This document shows positions 15,646-24,509 of a DNA stretch of 64,000 nt, piece after piece (within the stretch, counting starts at the first letter, position 1; the number at the start of each line of letters is the position of its first letter). The stretch comes from Microbulbifer agarilyticus. GTDB lineage: Bacteria; Pseudomonadota; Gammaproteobacteria; Pseudomonadales; Cellvibrionaceae. The stretch is taken from NCBI RefSeq assembly GCF_019800665.1, contig NZ_JAHVKO010000003.1, forward strand, positions 682,001-746,000, in the 5' to 3' direction. The translations under genes were made by a program, and so were the position numbers. The notes under the pieces were generated by a model. That model saw only the letters and a list, made by a program, of their open reading frames with translations, had not been told where the DNA came from and searched no databases.

Positions 15646-17838
15646 ATGAGTTACCAAGTACTGGCACGAAAATGGCGGCCGCGGCTGTTTCGGGAAATGG
15701 TGGGCCAGGAGCACGTGCTTCAGGCGCTGATCAATGCCCTGGATAACAACCGCCTGCATCACGCCTACTTATTTGCCGGTACTCGCGGGGTGGGTAAAAC
15801 TACCATTGCACGGATTCTTGCCAAATGTCTGAACTGCGAAACGGGCGTGAGCTCCGAGCCCTGCGGTCAGTGCTCTGTCTGTACCGAAATCGCCGACGGG
15901 CGCTTTGTCGACCTGATTGAGGTGGATGCCGCCTCCCGCACCAAGGTCGAGGACACCCGCGAGCTTCTGGAGAACGTGCAGTATGCGCCGACCCGGGGCC
16001 GCTACAAGGTGTACCTGATCGATGAGGTGCACATGTTGTCCAATAGCTCGTTTAACGCGCTGCTGAAAACCCTGGAAGAGCCGCCTCCCCACGTCAAATT
16101 CCTGCTCGCCACCACCGACCCGCAGAAACTGCCGGTGACGGTGCTATCGCGCTGTTTGCAGTTCAACCTCAAGAATATGAGCCCGGAGCGGGTGGTTGAG
16201 CACCTGCGCTTCGTACTGGAAAAAGAGCTGGTGCCGTTTGAAGAACAGGCACTGTGGCATTTGGGCCGGGCGGCCGATGGCAGTATGCGCGACGCCATGA
16301 GCCTGACCGATCAGGCCATTGCCTTCGGCGGCGGCAAGATCAGTGAAGCAGAAGTGCGAGCCATGCTCGGCACCCTCGACAGTACCCTGGTGTGGAAACT
16401 GGTGCAGGCTCTGTCCGACGAGAACCCGTCCGCATTGTTCGATACCGTTGGCGAGCTTTCCGAACAGGCACCGGATTACAGCGCAGCGCTGGCTGAGCTG
16501 GCCTCCATTCTGCACCGTATTGCCATTGCCCAGGTGCTGCCGGAATCCATCGACAACGCCCTTGGCGATGCCGAGTTGCTGCAGCATCACGCGGCGGCAA
16601 TGGCCGGCGAAAATGTGCAGTTGTTTTATCAGATGGCGTTGCTCGCACGCCGGGACCTGCCTATGGCGCCGGACCCGCGCGGTGGCTTTGAAATGGCGCT
16701 GCTGCGAATGCTCGCATTCAAACCGCAGGGCGTTGCCCATATCCCGACCGCTCCGCTTGCAGGTGCAGGGGCCAGTGCGCAATCGGCACCCCAGCAGACT
16801 TCGGTTCAGCCTTCGCCACAGCCCATTGTTCCGACTCAGGAAGCGCCCGCAGAGCCAGCGCCGCAACCTTCTCAGCAACCACCGGTGGCAGAGAAGGTGC
16901 CGCCCGTTGTGCAATCACAACCAGAAGCGCCAGCGACTTCACCACAGCCCTTTGAGGCTGCAGCCGAAGCGCCCACTGCGCAGCCCCCGGTGGATGATGC
17001 TCCCCCCTGGGATGTGGAGCCCCAGTCGGCATCTGGTTCCGAGGAGGTAGTGAATGATGCGGGAAAAAAGCCCGCCCCTGAATTCACCCCGGAGCCTCAG
17101 ACGAGTGCGCCGGTAACCGAACCTGCGCACCAACCGGCACCCGAGCCCGCGGTGCAGGTGTCGCAGCCACCGATCAACCAGGCAGTAGCCGAACTGCCAG
17201 CTCAGTCCAATGTGTCAGAAGCCATTGTAGCCGAGCAACCGGTTGCCGCAGCGACTCAGGCAATTCAGCCGGAAGCAGCGCCGGATGAGCGCACGGCAAT
17301 GCGTGAGCGACTGCGTCAGCAGGTAGCGGAGGTGCAATCCGCGCCGCCCCAGCAAGTTGTGCAGTCAGAGACTCCGGACCCGGCGGCAACTGCAGGTGTG
17401 CCTGAGCAGCAAGCCTCGCAACAGGCGCAGACGCCCGCTGCACGCCTGGAGGCTCTGACTCCCGGTAGTTGGCCCGCCATGTACCCGCAAATGGGGGTGA
17501 CCGGTATCCTGCACTCCATTGCCGCCAACCTGGAGTTACTGGGACGGCAGGACAATATACTTTCCTTTACCCTGGACCAGACGCGCAGCAGTTTGTACGA
17601 CGAGGGCCATCAGCGCCGCCTCGCGGATGTACTGGGTGACTTTTTCGGTCAGCCAGTCACGGTGCAGATTCAGGTAGGCGATGTGTACGGTGGCACCCCC
17701 GCGCAATTGATTGCGGCAACCAAAGAAGCACAGCTGTTATCTGCCCGTGACTCGCTGAATCAGGATCCGCTGGTGCAGGAGCTTCAATCGGAGCTGGGTG
17801 CACAGCTGGTGCCAGACTCGGTCGAATATCTGGGTTAA
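15646..17838 (+). CDS. dnaX: DNA polymerase III subunit tau (and probably gamma)
   Basis: This is a 730-residue clamp-loader ATPase. The start at 15646 (MSYQVLARKWRP) matches the family N-terminus and has GGAG nine bases upstream. The upstream open frame is ignored. Walker A is GTRGVGKT (45-52), the zinc cysteines are C64, C73, C76 and C79, Walker B is LIDEVH (124-129), and the SRC motif is at 168-170. After the AAA+ and clamp-loader domains (to about 365) comes a Pro/Gln/Ala/Glu-rich linker of some 230 residues. The tau C-terminal domain follows, beginning near LTPGSWPAMYPQMGVTG, and binds the polymerase alpha subunit and DnaB in the family. The linker holds an A-AAA-AAG slippery heptamer in the right frame for gamma synthesis. 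The gene heads a run with ybaB and recR, the common gammaproteobacterial order. Confidence 0.97.
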   Translation: MSYQVLARKWRPRLFREMVGQEHVLQALINALDNNRLHHAYLFAGTRGVGKTTIARILAKCLNCETGVSSEPCGQCSVCTEIADGRFVDLIEVDAASRTKVEDTRELLENVQYAPTRGRYKVYLIDEVHMLSNSSFNALLKTLEEPPPHVKFLLATTDPQKLPVTVLSRCLQFNLKNMSPERVVEHLRFVLEKELVPFEEQALWHLGRAADGSMRDAMSLTDQAIAFGGGKISEAEVRAMLGTLDSTLVWKLVQALSDENPSALFDTVGELSEQAPDYSAALAELASILHRIAIAQVLPESIDNALGDAELLQHHAAAMAGENVQLFYQMALLARRDLPMAPDPRGGFEMALLRMLAFKPQGVAHIPTAPLAGAGASAQSAPQQTSVQPSPQPIVPTQEAPAEPAPQPSQQPPVAEKVPPVVQSQPEAPATSPQPFEAAAEAPTAQPPVDDAPPWDVEPQSASGSEEVVNDAGKKPAPEFTPEPQTSAPVTEPAHQPAPEPAVQVSQPPINQAVAELPAQSNVSEAIVAEQPVAAATQAIQPEAAPDERTAMRERLRQQVAEVQSAPPQQVVQSETPDPAATAGVPEQQASQQAQTPAARLEALTPGSWPAMYPQMGVTGILHSIAANLELLGRQDNILSFTLDQTRSSLYDEGHQRRLADVLGDFFGQPVTVQIQVGDVYGGTPAQLIAATKEAQLLSARDSLNQDPLVQELQSELGAQLVPDSVEYLG
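17064..17081 (+). other. dnaX: Candidate -1 programmed ribosomal frameshift site in dnaX
   Basis: The in-frame heptamer A AAA AAG (17064-17070) is the sequence used by E. coli dnaX. After a -1 slip the ribosome reads GCC CGC CCC and meets TGA at 17079-17081, giving a product of about 478 residues, comparable to gamma. An AGGAGGT Shine-Dalgarno-like stretch lies at 17042-17048, 15 bases upstream, slightly farther than in E. coli. Only a weak downstream hairpin (17089-17095 with 17107-17113, one mismatch) is visible. Confidence 0.6.
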
Positions 17839-17906
17839 ATGCAGCTCGGTAAAAGTGACCGGGTTAGAAACGAATTAATGAAGTAAATGGAAAATAGGTA
17901 ATTGCC

Positions 17907-18257
17907 ATGATGAAAGGTTTCGGCGATTTAATGCAGCAGGCGCAGAAAATGCAGGCCGACATGCAGGAGCGCATGGAAAAAATGCAGAAAGATCTGGGCG
18001 ACCTGCGGGTAACCGGGGAGTCCGGAGCCGGCATGATCAAGGTGACCATGAACGGCCGCCACGATGTGGTGGATGTGAATATCGATGCCAGCCTGATGAG
18101 CGAAGACAAGGAAATGCTCGAAGATCTGCTGGCGGCGGCGGTGAACGATACCGTTCGTCGTGTTGAAGAAGCGGTACAGAAAGTGCAGAAAGAGCAGATG
18201 GGTAACCTCGGTGCGGGCATGAATCTGCCGGAAGGTTTCAAGTTTCCATTTGGCTGA
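17907..18257 (+). CDS. ybaB: YbaB/EbfC-family nucleoid-associated protein
   Basis: The 116-residue protein (or 115 from the second ATG) begins [20 protein letters not shown]. This is the Met/Gln-rich N-terminal helix of the family, which is about 105-115 residues long. The central strand part is [20 protein letters not shown]. The C-terminal helix ([20 protein letters not shown]) completes the tweezer-like dimer fold. Family members bind DNA without strong sequence preference and are found between dnaX and recR in many gammaproteobacteria, exactly as here. The chromosomal role is not fixed. A strong terminator follows before recR. Confidence 0.95.
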   Translation: MMKGFGDLMQQAQKMQADMQERMEKMQKDLGDLRVTGESGAGMIKVTMNGRHDVVDVNIDASLMSEDKEMLEDLLAAAVNDTVRRVEEAVQKVQKEQMGNLGAGMNLPEGFKFPFG

Positions 18258-18324
18258 TTGCGCAGGTTGACCACATATCTGGCCAAGTATTTAACACCGG
18301 TTTTCGTTTTCCCAAATTTTTGCG

Positions 18325-18346
18325 GGGCCCAGCGTGGGCCCTTTTT
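18325..18346 (+). terminator. Rho-independent terminator between ybaB and recR
   Basis: GGGCCCA (18325-18331) and TGGGCCC (18335-18341) pair perfectly over a three-base loop, followed by TTTTT. It stands only 18 bases before the recR start, so it probably attenuates rather than separates the genes. Confidence 0.85.
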
Positions 18347-18363
18347 ACGTTTAAACAAGAAAT

Positions 18364-18987
18364 ATGTTCAGTCCCCTGATTGAAGACCTGATTCGCGCAC
18401 TACGCTGCCTGCCCGGGGTTGGACCCAAGTCCGCTCAGCGCATGGCTATGTATCTGCTGGAAAAAGACCGCGACGCGGCGGGTCTGCTCGCCAGTTCGTT
18501 ACAGCAGGCGGTAGAAAAAGTCGGCCGCTGCAGCCGTTGTCGCACCCTGACCGAGCAGGAAATTTGTGCCCTGTGCAACAACACACGCCGCGACCATTCT
18601 CTGTTGTGTGTGGTGGAAACACCGGCGGATGTACTGGCAATTGAGCAGGCGGGCAACTATCACGGCCTGTACTTTGTATTGCACGGTCACCTGTCACCCA
18701 TTGATGGCGTCGGTCCTGCGGATATTGGCTTGGATGTACTCGGCGAACGCCTGAGCGAAAAGCAAAGCAGTGACGAGGGCGCGGAGCAACCGAAGATTCG
18801 CGAACTGATTATTGCTACCAACCCAACCGTGGAAGGCGAGGCCACCGCGCAATTTATTGCGGAGCGTGCGCGGGCCAAAGGGGTGGCAGTCAGTCGCATC
18901 GCCCACGGTGTTCCCATTGGTGGTGAGCTGGAATACATCGATGGCGGCACTTTGGCGCACGCCTTCAACAGTCGGACGGTGCTGTAA
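18364..18987 (+). CDS. recR: Recombination mediator protein RecR
   Basis: The 207-residue protein acts with RecF/RecO to load RecA on single-stranded gaps. It shows the helix-hairpin-helix at about 10-30 ([20 protein letters not shown]), a four-cysteine zinc finger (C56, C59, C68, C71) and a Toprim domain from about residue 78 ([16 protein letters not shown], later [13 protein letters not shown]). The family C-terminus [12 protein letters not shown] is present. It is slightly longer than the usual ~200 residues because of a short acidic insertion ([13 protein letters not shown]) before the ELIIATNP motif. The stop codon TAA abuts the ATG of rnd, so the two are translationally coupled. Confidence 0.97.
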   Translation: MFSPLIEDLIRALRCLPGVGPKSAQRMAMYLLEKDRDAAGLLASSLQQAVEKVGRCSRCRTLTEQEICALCNNTRRDHSLLCVVETPADVLAIEQAGNYHGLYFVLHGHLSPIDGVGPADIGLDVLGERLSEKQSSDEGAEQPKIRELIIATNPTVEGEATAQFIAERARAKGVAVSRIAHGVPIGGELEYIDGGTLAHAFNSRTVL

Positions 18988-20148
18988 ATGGCGGATTTAT
19001 TTAACGCTGAATCATTCACTGCGGAAAATAAGCAGCTGGTTGATGTCACTCCGATCTGGATTGACAGCGACGAGCAGTTGGCGGAATTGTGCGCGCGCTG
19101 GCGCACCCAGAGTGCTATTGCGCTGGATACCGAGTTCATGCGCAGCCGCACTTTTTATCCACAGCCGGCACTGGTGCAGGTGGGCGACGGTAAACACTGT
19201 TACCTGATCGATAATCTGGCCATTACCAATCTGGGGCCACTGAAGGAATTGCTGCAAGACACACGCGTGATCAAAATCATGCATTCCTGCAGCGAGGACC
19301 TGGAAACGCTGGAGCGTTTGCTCGGCGTTATTCCCGACCCGATTTTTGATACCCAAATCGCCGCGGCAATCAGCGGTATGGGCGCGGGGTTGGGGTATGC
19401 AGCAACCGTTAGCCAGCTGCTGCAGATCGATTTGCCGAAAAGTGAAACCCGCTCAGACTGGCTGCAGCGCCCGCTCAGCGATTCGCAAAAAAACTATGCC
19501 GCGCTGGATGTGGCCTGGTTGCCGCTGGTGTACGGCATATTGGTAAAACGCTTGCGCGAGCAGGAACGTATCGATTGGCTTTGGGAAGATTGCACGGCCA
19601 TGGTAGCCGCGGCGCGCCAGCCTGAGTCTCCTGAACTTTACTACTGCAAGGTAAAGGGTGCTTGGCGGCTGCGCCAGAACCAGCTTGCGGTGTTGCAGGA
19701 CCTTTGTGCCTGGCGTGAGCGTGAAGCGCGCGTGAGAGATATGCCGCGCAACCACCTGATCAAAGAAAATGTCTGCATGGCACTCGCCCAGCATATGCCC
19801 AAGTACCTGGCGACGCTGGCGCAACCGGGGCTCGAAGGAAAGACCTTGCGGCGTTATGGCGAGAAATTGCTGGAAATCATTGCTGGTGCGGCCGAACGCG
19901 AGGACCTTCCTGCTCGACTGCCGCAGCCTCTCAACCGCGAGCAGGGTGAAGTCCTGAAGCTGCTGCGTAAAAAGGTTACCGAGCTGGCGGAAATGGCGGG
20001 GCTGCCACCCGAAATTCTGGTGCGTAAAAAAGAACTGGAAGTACTAGTACAGGCCCAGCAGCCAACATTGGAAGGGCGCCTTGTAGGTTGGCGCCGCGCG
20101 GTAGTAGGCGAACCACTACTGCAAGAATTGAAAGAGTTAAAAGTATGA
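18988..20148 (+). CDS. rnd: Ribonuclease D
   Basis: The 386-residue 3'-5' exoribonuclease is involved in tRNA 3' maturation. The DEDDy nuclease motifs are seen: ALDTEF (Asp47, Glu49), IMHSCSEDLETL (Asp104) and SQKNYAALDVAWL, with the Tyr-x3-Asp motif. An HRDC domain follows at about 215-295 (VLQDLCAWREREARVRDMPR). Length is close to the E. coli enzyme (375). The start ATG follows directly after recR's stop, and the gene ends inside the ATGA overlap with ycgL, indicating a recR-rnd-ycgL transcript. Confidence 0.96.
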   Translation: MADLFNAESFTAENKQLVDVTPIWIDSDEQLAELCARWRTQSAIALDTEFMRSRTFYPQPALVQVGDGKHCYLIDNLAITNLGPLKELLQDTRVIKIMHSCSEDLETLERLLGVIPDPIFDTQIAAAISGMGAGLGYAATVSQLLQIDLPKSETRSDWLQRPLSDSQKNYAALDVAWLPLVYGILVKRLREQERIDWLWEDCTAMVAAARQPESPELYYCKVKGAWRLRQNQLAVLQDLCAWREREARVRDMPRNHLIKENVCMALAQHMPKYLATLAQPGLEGKTLRRYGEKLLEIIAGAAEREDLPARLPQPLNREQGEVLKLLRKKVTELAEMAGLPPEILVRKKELEVLVQAQQPTLEGRLVGWRRAVVGEPLLQELKELKV

Positions 20149-20438
20149 GTAAGCTCCTGTGTGATATTTACCGCAGCCCGCGGGAACAGGAAATGTATCT
20201 GTATGTGCAAAAGCAGGAGGGGCTGGCGCGTGTACCCGATAAGCTGCAGGAACTGTTCGGCGAGCCGGTGCATGTCACTACCCTGATTCTGACCCCGGAG
20301 CGCACCCTGGCGCGTGCTGAAGCAGAGACCGTTATCAAGCAGTTGCAGGAGCAAGGCTTCTATCTGCAAATGCCGCCGGTAGTGGACGATGAAATGCGGG
20401 CGATTGCTGCGCAAAACAGCAAACTGTCTCGCGGCTGA
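20145..20438 (+). CDS. ycgL: YcgL domain-containing protein
   Basis: This is a 97-residue protein. The start (MSKLLCDIYRSPREQEMYLY) was chosen because it matches the family N-terminus and overlaps the rnd stop by four bases (ATGA). The longer frame from 20088 is inside rnd. The YcgL fold is small and alpha/beta; the function is not established. Its place after rnd and before ycgN is a recurrent gammaproteobacterial order. Confidence 0.93.
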   Translation: MSKLLCDIYRSPREQEMYLYVQKQEGLARVPDKLQELFGEPVHVTTLILTPERTLARAEAETVIKQLQEQGFYLQMPPVVDDEMRAIAAQNSKLSRG

Positions 20439-20468
20439 TTATTTTTTAACGGTGGCGAGGTAGCGATT

Positions 20469-20921
20469 GTGGTAAGTCAGCGGCCGTTCTGGCAACGAAA
20501 GTCCCTGGCGGAAATGACCGACGCCGAGTGGGAGTCGTTGTGCGATGGTTGCGGGCGTTGCTGTCTCCATCGGCTGCAGGATGAAGAGACCGGCGAAGTT
20601 GCCACGACCTGTGTATCCTGCAAGTTGTTGGATAGCCACAGTTGTCGTTGCACTGATTATCCTAACCGCATGCAACAGGTGCCCGGCTGTACCCAGTTGA
20701 CACCGCAGCGCGCGGTGGATTTTACCTGGTTGCCTGCAACCTGCGCCTACCGGATCCTCGCTGCAGGGGGCGATTTACCGGAGTGGCATCCGCTGGTTTC
20801 CGGTGATCCCGAGTCGGTACATCGCGCGGGTATCTCGGTGCGTGACAAAGTCATCAGCGAAACCGATGTAGATGTGGAAGACTACGAGGAATATATCGTT
20901 ACCTGGGTCGGTGATGAGTAG
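20469..20921 (+). CDS. ycgN: YcgN-family cysteine-cluster protein (UPF0260)
   Basis: The 150-residue protein has the CxxCxxCC cluster at about residues 26-32 (LCDGCGRCCLHRL). Further conserved cysteines follow (TTCVSCKLLDSHSCRCTDYP, VPGCTQL, TCAYR), as in UPF0260 proteins, which are suspected to bind a metal or iron-sulphur cluster. The apparent start is GTG at 20469 with GAGG about nine bases upstream. The biochemical role is unknown. Confidence 0.93.
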   Translation: MVSQRPFWQRKSLAEMTDAEWESLCDGCGRCCLHRLQDEETGEVATTCVSCKLLDSHSCRCTDYPNRMQQVPGCTQLTPQRAVDFTWLPATCAYRILAAGGDLPEWHPLVSGDPESVHRAGISVRDKVISETDVDVEDYEEYIVTWVGDE

Positions 20922-21042
20922 GCCGGTAATGAATCGGCCAGATATGAATCGCGCGATCAAAAATTTTTAGCGTGTGCCTGTGACTGGGCGAACCAGTTTC
21001 GAGGCGCAACGTGTTGGAAGCAATAAAAAGAGCAGAGAAATA

Positions 21043-21405
21043 GTGGAAGAGTTCAAATTAGCCTGGGCCGTGTATACCGCAGGCGTCATTGTTTTACTGG
21101 CGGCGGGCTGGTGGTTTATGCGTAACTGGGGGTGGTCCTGGGTACGCAACCTGATTTTGCTGGAGGCGGCAACCGTGTTGTTGGTACCCGCCCGTGGTGC
21201 AATGGCAGATGGCCCGCTGGTGCCAGTATTGCCGCTGTTTGTTTATCAGACCCTATTTGAGGAAGAGGGCGCCACGCCGGAAGTTTCCGCCAGCCTGGTT
21301 TTTGCCGCCGCCGGTGCTTTCGCCGTGATGCTGATCGTCGGAATAATCAAGCTGATGTTGCGCCGTCGCAAAGATCGCCCCATGACGGAAAGTGACCAGT
21401 ACTGA
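21043..21405 (+). CDS. Hypothetical inner-membrane protein
   Basis: No family is recognised. Read from GTG at 21043 the product has about 120 residues (EEFKLAWAVYTAG...); a GTG at 20974 would give 143. Hydrophobic segments are AVYTAGVIVLLAAGWWFM, NLILLEAATVLLVPA and SLVFAAAGAFAVMLIVGIIK, separated by short loops with an acidic EEEGATPE stretch. The protein ends in a basic RRRKDRP cytoplasmic tail. It follows ycgN by about 120 bases and is followed by a long stem-loop. The coding potential is supported by the coherent membrane topology; the start is uncertain. Confidence 0.7.
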   Translation: MEEFKLAWAVYTAGVIVLLAAGWWFMRNWGWSWVRNLILLEAATVLLVPARGAMADGPLVPVLPLFVYQTLFEEEGATPEVSASLVFAAAGAFAVMLIVGIIKLMLRRRKDRPMTESDQY

Positions 21406-21423
21406 CGTCGTATATCCAAATGC

Positions 21424-21460
21424 GTGCGCCAGTCCGCGACAAAGGCGGTTACTGGCGCAC
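21424..21460. other. Stem-loop after the membrane-protein gene
   Basis: GTGCGCCAGT (21424-21433) and ACTGGCGCAC (21451-21460) form a perfect ten-base stem with further pairing inside. It lacks a T run, so it may be an RNA-stabilising or Rho-dependent structure rather than a classical terminator. Confidence 0.5.
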
Positions 21461-21613
21461 AGATCCTCTTTCCCTTTGGTTCGCCTGAGCCGTCCCCGCT
21501 GCTAGCTGCTATATCTACTTAAGCCCGTCGTAAAACAGCTAATCAAAACGTTCTTAACAATCACAAGAAGTGCCTGTCGTGGCGTTTACTGTGCATGGAA
21601 TGAAGGGACAGGG

Positions 21614-22294
21614 ATGCTCGATCACCTCCTTATATTGACCGCCGTTATGCTGGTCTCCGGAATCCTCGGGGGTCTGGTCAATTACTACCAGATGTTGTTC
21701 ACAGAAGAGGATCCTGCGGGTCTGGCACGCTGCCTGATCATGGGCCTGTGCGGCGCATTAATGGTGCCGATTTTCCTGAAATTCACCCAGAGCGACCTGC
21801 TGATCGAAATTCAGGGTGACCCTTCCCGCCTGCTGATTTTTACCGGCTACTGCCTGCTCGCCGCCATCGCTTCGCGCATGTTTGTGTTCAATGCTGCACG
21901 GCGCCAGCTGCGGGATGCCAGTATTGCCCGTGCCCGTGTGGAAAACCTCGAGCAGGAAATTCGCGCCATGCAGCTCGAAATCATGCCACTGCTGGAGCAT
22001 GAAATCGAAGGCGACCCGGATCAGGGGCCGACCCTGGACTTTAACCAGATTCGCAAGCTCGACGACAATGCGCTGCACGTGCTGAACCTGCTCAACAGCG
22101 GCGAGTGCGTATTCCGTTCGCTGGCGGGTATGGTGCAGGAGGGCAATATGGAGACCAATTCCGTCGCCCGCGCCCTGAACAGCCTGCTGGTGCTCGAAAT
22201 GGTGGGCAAAATCCATAGCCATCTGGGCATTCGCTGGTATATCACCGACAAGGGGCGCCAGGTGGTGCGCCGACGTCGCACCGAGGCCGCCTGA
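21614..22294 (+). CDS. Membrane protein with coiled coil and C-terminal winged-helix-like domain
   Basis: The 226-residue protein starts at the ATG at 21614 (AGGGACAGGG upstream). Three hydrophobic segments occupy the first ~95 residues (LLILTAVMLVSGILGGLVNY, CLIMGLCGALMVPIFL, LLIFTGYCLLAAIAS). The GGLVNYY word resembles the YEATS-like-associating three-TM (YLATT) family; this is my recollection, not verified. A coiled coil follows (RARVENLEQEIRAMQLEIMP). The C-terminal domain (NALHVLNLLNSGECVFRSLA ... VGKIHSHLGIRWYITDKGRQ) looks like a winged helix-turn-helix. It may be a membrane-tethered regulator. No partner gene is obvious next to it. Confidence 0.75.
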   Translation: MLDHLLILTAVMLVSGILGGLVNYYQMLFTEEDPAGLARCLIMGLCGALMVPIFLKFTQSDLLIEIQGDPSRLLIFTGYCLLAAIASRMFVFNAARRQLRDASIARARVENLEQEIRAMQLEIMPLLEHEIEGDPDQGPTLDFNQIRKLDDNALHVLNLLNSGECVFRSLAGMVQEGNMETNSVARALNSLLVLEMVGKIHSHLGIRWYITDKGRQVVRRRRTEAA

Positions 22295-22444
22295 ATAGCC
22301 CGTTTCTGACTGGCTTCTTGATTCTGGTCGCGCTTTGCCCGGGCGCGGCCGCTGCTGTCATCCATTCTGACCGATTCCGCCTTTGGCCCCCTGTGGGCTT
22401 CCTTTACCATGGATACTTACGATTCTCAGGCTTTCGGAGTACAC

Positions 22445-23290
22445 ATGAAATTCACCGGTACCGATAACTACGTGGCCACAGACGACCTGCAGATGGCGGT
22501 CGATGCGGCGGTAACCCTGCAGCGCCCGCTGCTGATCAAGGGCGAGCCAGGCACCGGTAAGACCCTGCTGGCGGAAGAGGTGGCCAGCAGCCTGGGCCTC
22601 AAACTGATTCAGTGGCACATCAAGTCCACCACCAAGGCGCAGCAGGGCCTGTATGAATACGACGCGGTATCGCGTTTGCGGGACTCCCAGCTGGGCGTGG
22701 ACCGGGTTCACGACATCGGCAACTACATCAAGAAGGGCAAGCTGTGGGAGGCCTTTGAGGCCGACGAGCGCGTGGTACTGCTGATTGATGAAATTGATAA
22801 AGCGGATATCGAATTCCCCAATGACCTGCTGGTGGAAATCGACCGTATGCAATTCTTTGTATACGAAACCGGCGAGACGATCACCGCCAAGCAACGCCCG
22901 ATCGTCATTATTACCTCCAACAACGAGAAAGAACTGCCGGATGCATTTCTGCGCCGCTGCTTTTTCCACTACATCAGCTTTCCCGATCGCGCGACCATGC
23001 AAAAAATCGTGGATGTGCACTACCCGGATATCAAGCAGCAGCTGGTTGCCGAGGCAATGGATGTATTTTTCCAGATTCGCGACGTCCCGGGCCTGAAGAA
23101 AAAGCCTTCCACGTCCGAGCTGATCGACTGGCTGAAGCTGTTGATGGCCGACGATATTTCTGAAGATGTACTGAAAAACCGCGATGGCAGTTCGGCAATT
23201 CCGCCGTTGTACGGCGCGCTGCTTAAAAACGAGCAGGACGTGCATATGCTTGAACGGCTGGCATTTATGGCACGCCGCGAAGGGCGCTAG
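22445..23290 (+). CDS. MoxR-type AAA+ ATPase
   Basis: The 281-residue ATPase starts at the ATG at 22445, with GGAG nine bases upstream; the frame extending to 22409 has no site. Walker A GEPGTGKT is at 33-40, Walker B VVLLIDEIDKAD at about 113-124, sensor IVIITSNNEKELPDAFLRRC at about 155-175. MoxR ATPases act with VWA-domain partners as chaperone pairs for maturation or metal insertion, and the next gene, nine bases away, encodes such a partner. The client is unknown. Confidence 0.94.
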   Translation: MKFTGTDNYVATDDLQMAVDAAVTLQRPLLIKGEPGTGKTLLAEEVASSLGLKLIQWHIKSTTKAQQGLYEYDAVSRLRDSQLGVDRVHDIGNYIKKGKLWEAFEADERVVLLIDEIDKADIEFPNDLLVEIDRMQFFVYETGETITAKQRPIVIITSNNEKELPDAFLRRCFFHYISFPDRATMQKIVDVHYPDIKQQLVAEAMDVFFQIRDVPGLKKKPSTSELIDWLKLLMADDISEDVLKNRDGSSAIPPLYGALLKNEQDVHMLERLAFMARREGR

Positions 23291-23299
23291 ACCGCAACC

Positions 23300-24481
23300 A
23301 TGCTCATCGGATTCTTTTTAAATCTCCGTCGCCACCAGCTCCCGGTGTCCATCACCGAGCTGCTTTCGCTGCTGGAAGCACTCCAGCAGCGTCTGGTGTA
23401 TGCCAACCTCGATGATTTCTACTTTCTTGCCCGTACCTGTCTGGTAAAAGACGAAAAGCACTTCGACAAATTTGACCGCGCCTTTGCCGCCTACTTCAAA
23501 GATCTGGAGTCCCTCGACGATATTCTGGAACAGATGATTCCGGAGGACTGGCTGCGCGCGGAGTTTATGAAGCAGCTCAGCGACGAAGAAAAGGCCAAAA
23601 TCGAGTCCATGGGTGGGCTCGAGAAGATGCTGGAAGAATTCAAGAAGCGCCTTGAAGAACAGAAAAAACGGCACAGCGGCGGTAACAAGTGGATAGGTAC
23701 CGGTGGTACCAGTCCTTTTGGTAATAGCGGCTATCACCCGGGTGGCATTCGCGTGGGTGGTCAGAGTCGTAATAAGTCCGCATCCAAGGTGTGGGAAAAA
23801 CGTCAGTTCCGCAATCTGGATGACAGTGTCAGCTTGGGCACGCGCAATATTCAGGTGGCGTTGCGCAAACTGCGCAAATTCGCCCGCAGTGGTGCCGCGG
23901 AAGAGCTGGACCTGGACAGCACCATTAGCTCAACCGCGCGCAATGCCGGCCTGCTGGATATTCAGATGGTGCCCGAGCGTCACAACGCGGTAAAGGTGCT
24001 GATCTTTTTTGATGTGGGGGGTTCTATGGATCCCTACGTCAAACAGTGCGAAGAACTTTTTTCAGCCTGCCGCAGTGAGTTCAAACATCTCGAATACTTT
24101 TATTTCCACAATTTTGTGTATGAACATGTGTGGAAAGACAATCAGCGCCGCTATTCAGAATCCACACCGCTGGTAGAAGTACTGCGTACTTACGGAAAGG
24201 ATTACAAAGTGATTTTTGTGGGCGACGCGGCAATGGCCCCCTACGAGATCACCAGTCGTTACGGCAGCGTTGAGCATATGAACGAGGAACCCGGTGCGGC
24301 CTGGATGCAGCGGGTCACCGATACCTACGAAAAACTTGTATGGCTCAACCCCACCGGTGAGGAGTACTGGCAGTACACCGCCAGCACCGCTATGACCCAG
24401 AAACTGGTTAACGGCCAGATGTACCCGATGACCATTGAGGGTTTGGATAGGGCGATTGCCTATCTGGTAAAAGGGCGTTAA
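23300..24481 (+). CDS. VWA domain-containing CoxE-like protein
   Basis: The 393-residue protein starts with MLIGFFLNLRRHQLPVSITE, typical of the CoxE-like partners of MoxR ATPases. A charged helical section (about 85-120, rich in Glu/Lys) and a Gly/Ser-rich link precede the VWA domain from about residue 225. Its metal-site motif reads DVGGSMD, so the first Ser of the usual DxSxS is Gly. FVGDAAMAPYEI and WLNPTGEEYWQYT come later. It forms a two-gene unit with the MoxR ATPase upstream. Specific function unknown. Confidence 0.92.
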   Translation: MLIGFFLNLRRHQLPVSITELLSLLEALQQRLVYANLDDFYFLARTCLVKDEKHFDKFDRAFAAYFKDLESLDDILEQMIPEDWLRAEFMKQLSDEEKAKIESMGGLEKMLEEFKKRLEEQKKRHSGGNKWIGTGGTSPFGNSGYHPGGIRVGGQSRNKSASKVWEKRQFRNLDDSVSLGTRNIQVALRKLRKFARSGAAEELDLDSTISSTARNAGLLDIQMVPERHNAVKVLIFFDVGGSMDPYVKQCEELFSACRSEFKHLEYFYFHNFVYEHVWKDNQRRYSESTPLVEVLRTYGKDYKVIFVGDAAMAPYEITSRYGSVEHMNEEPGAAWMQRVTDTYEKLVWLNPTGEEYWQYTASTAMTQKLVNGQMYPMTIEGLDRAIAYLVKGR

Positions 24482-24509
24482 TCGAAGTAATTACGGTTGA
24501 CTGAAGGCG

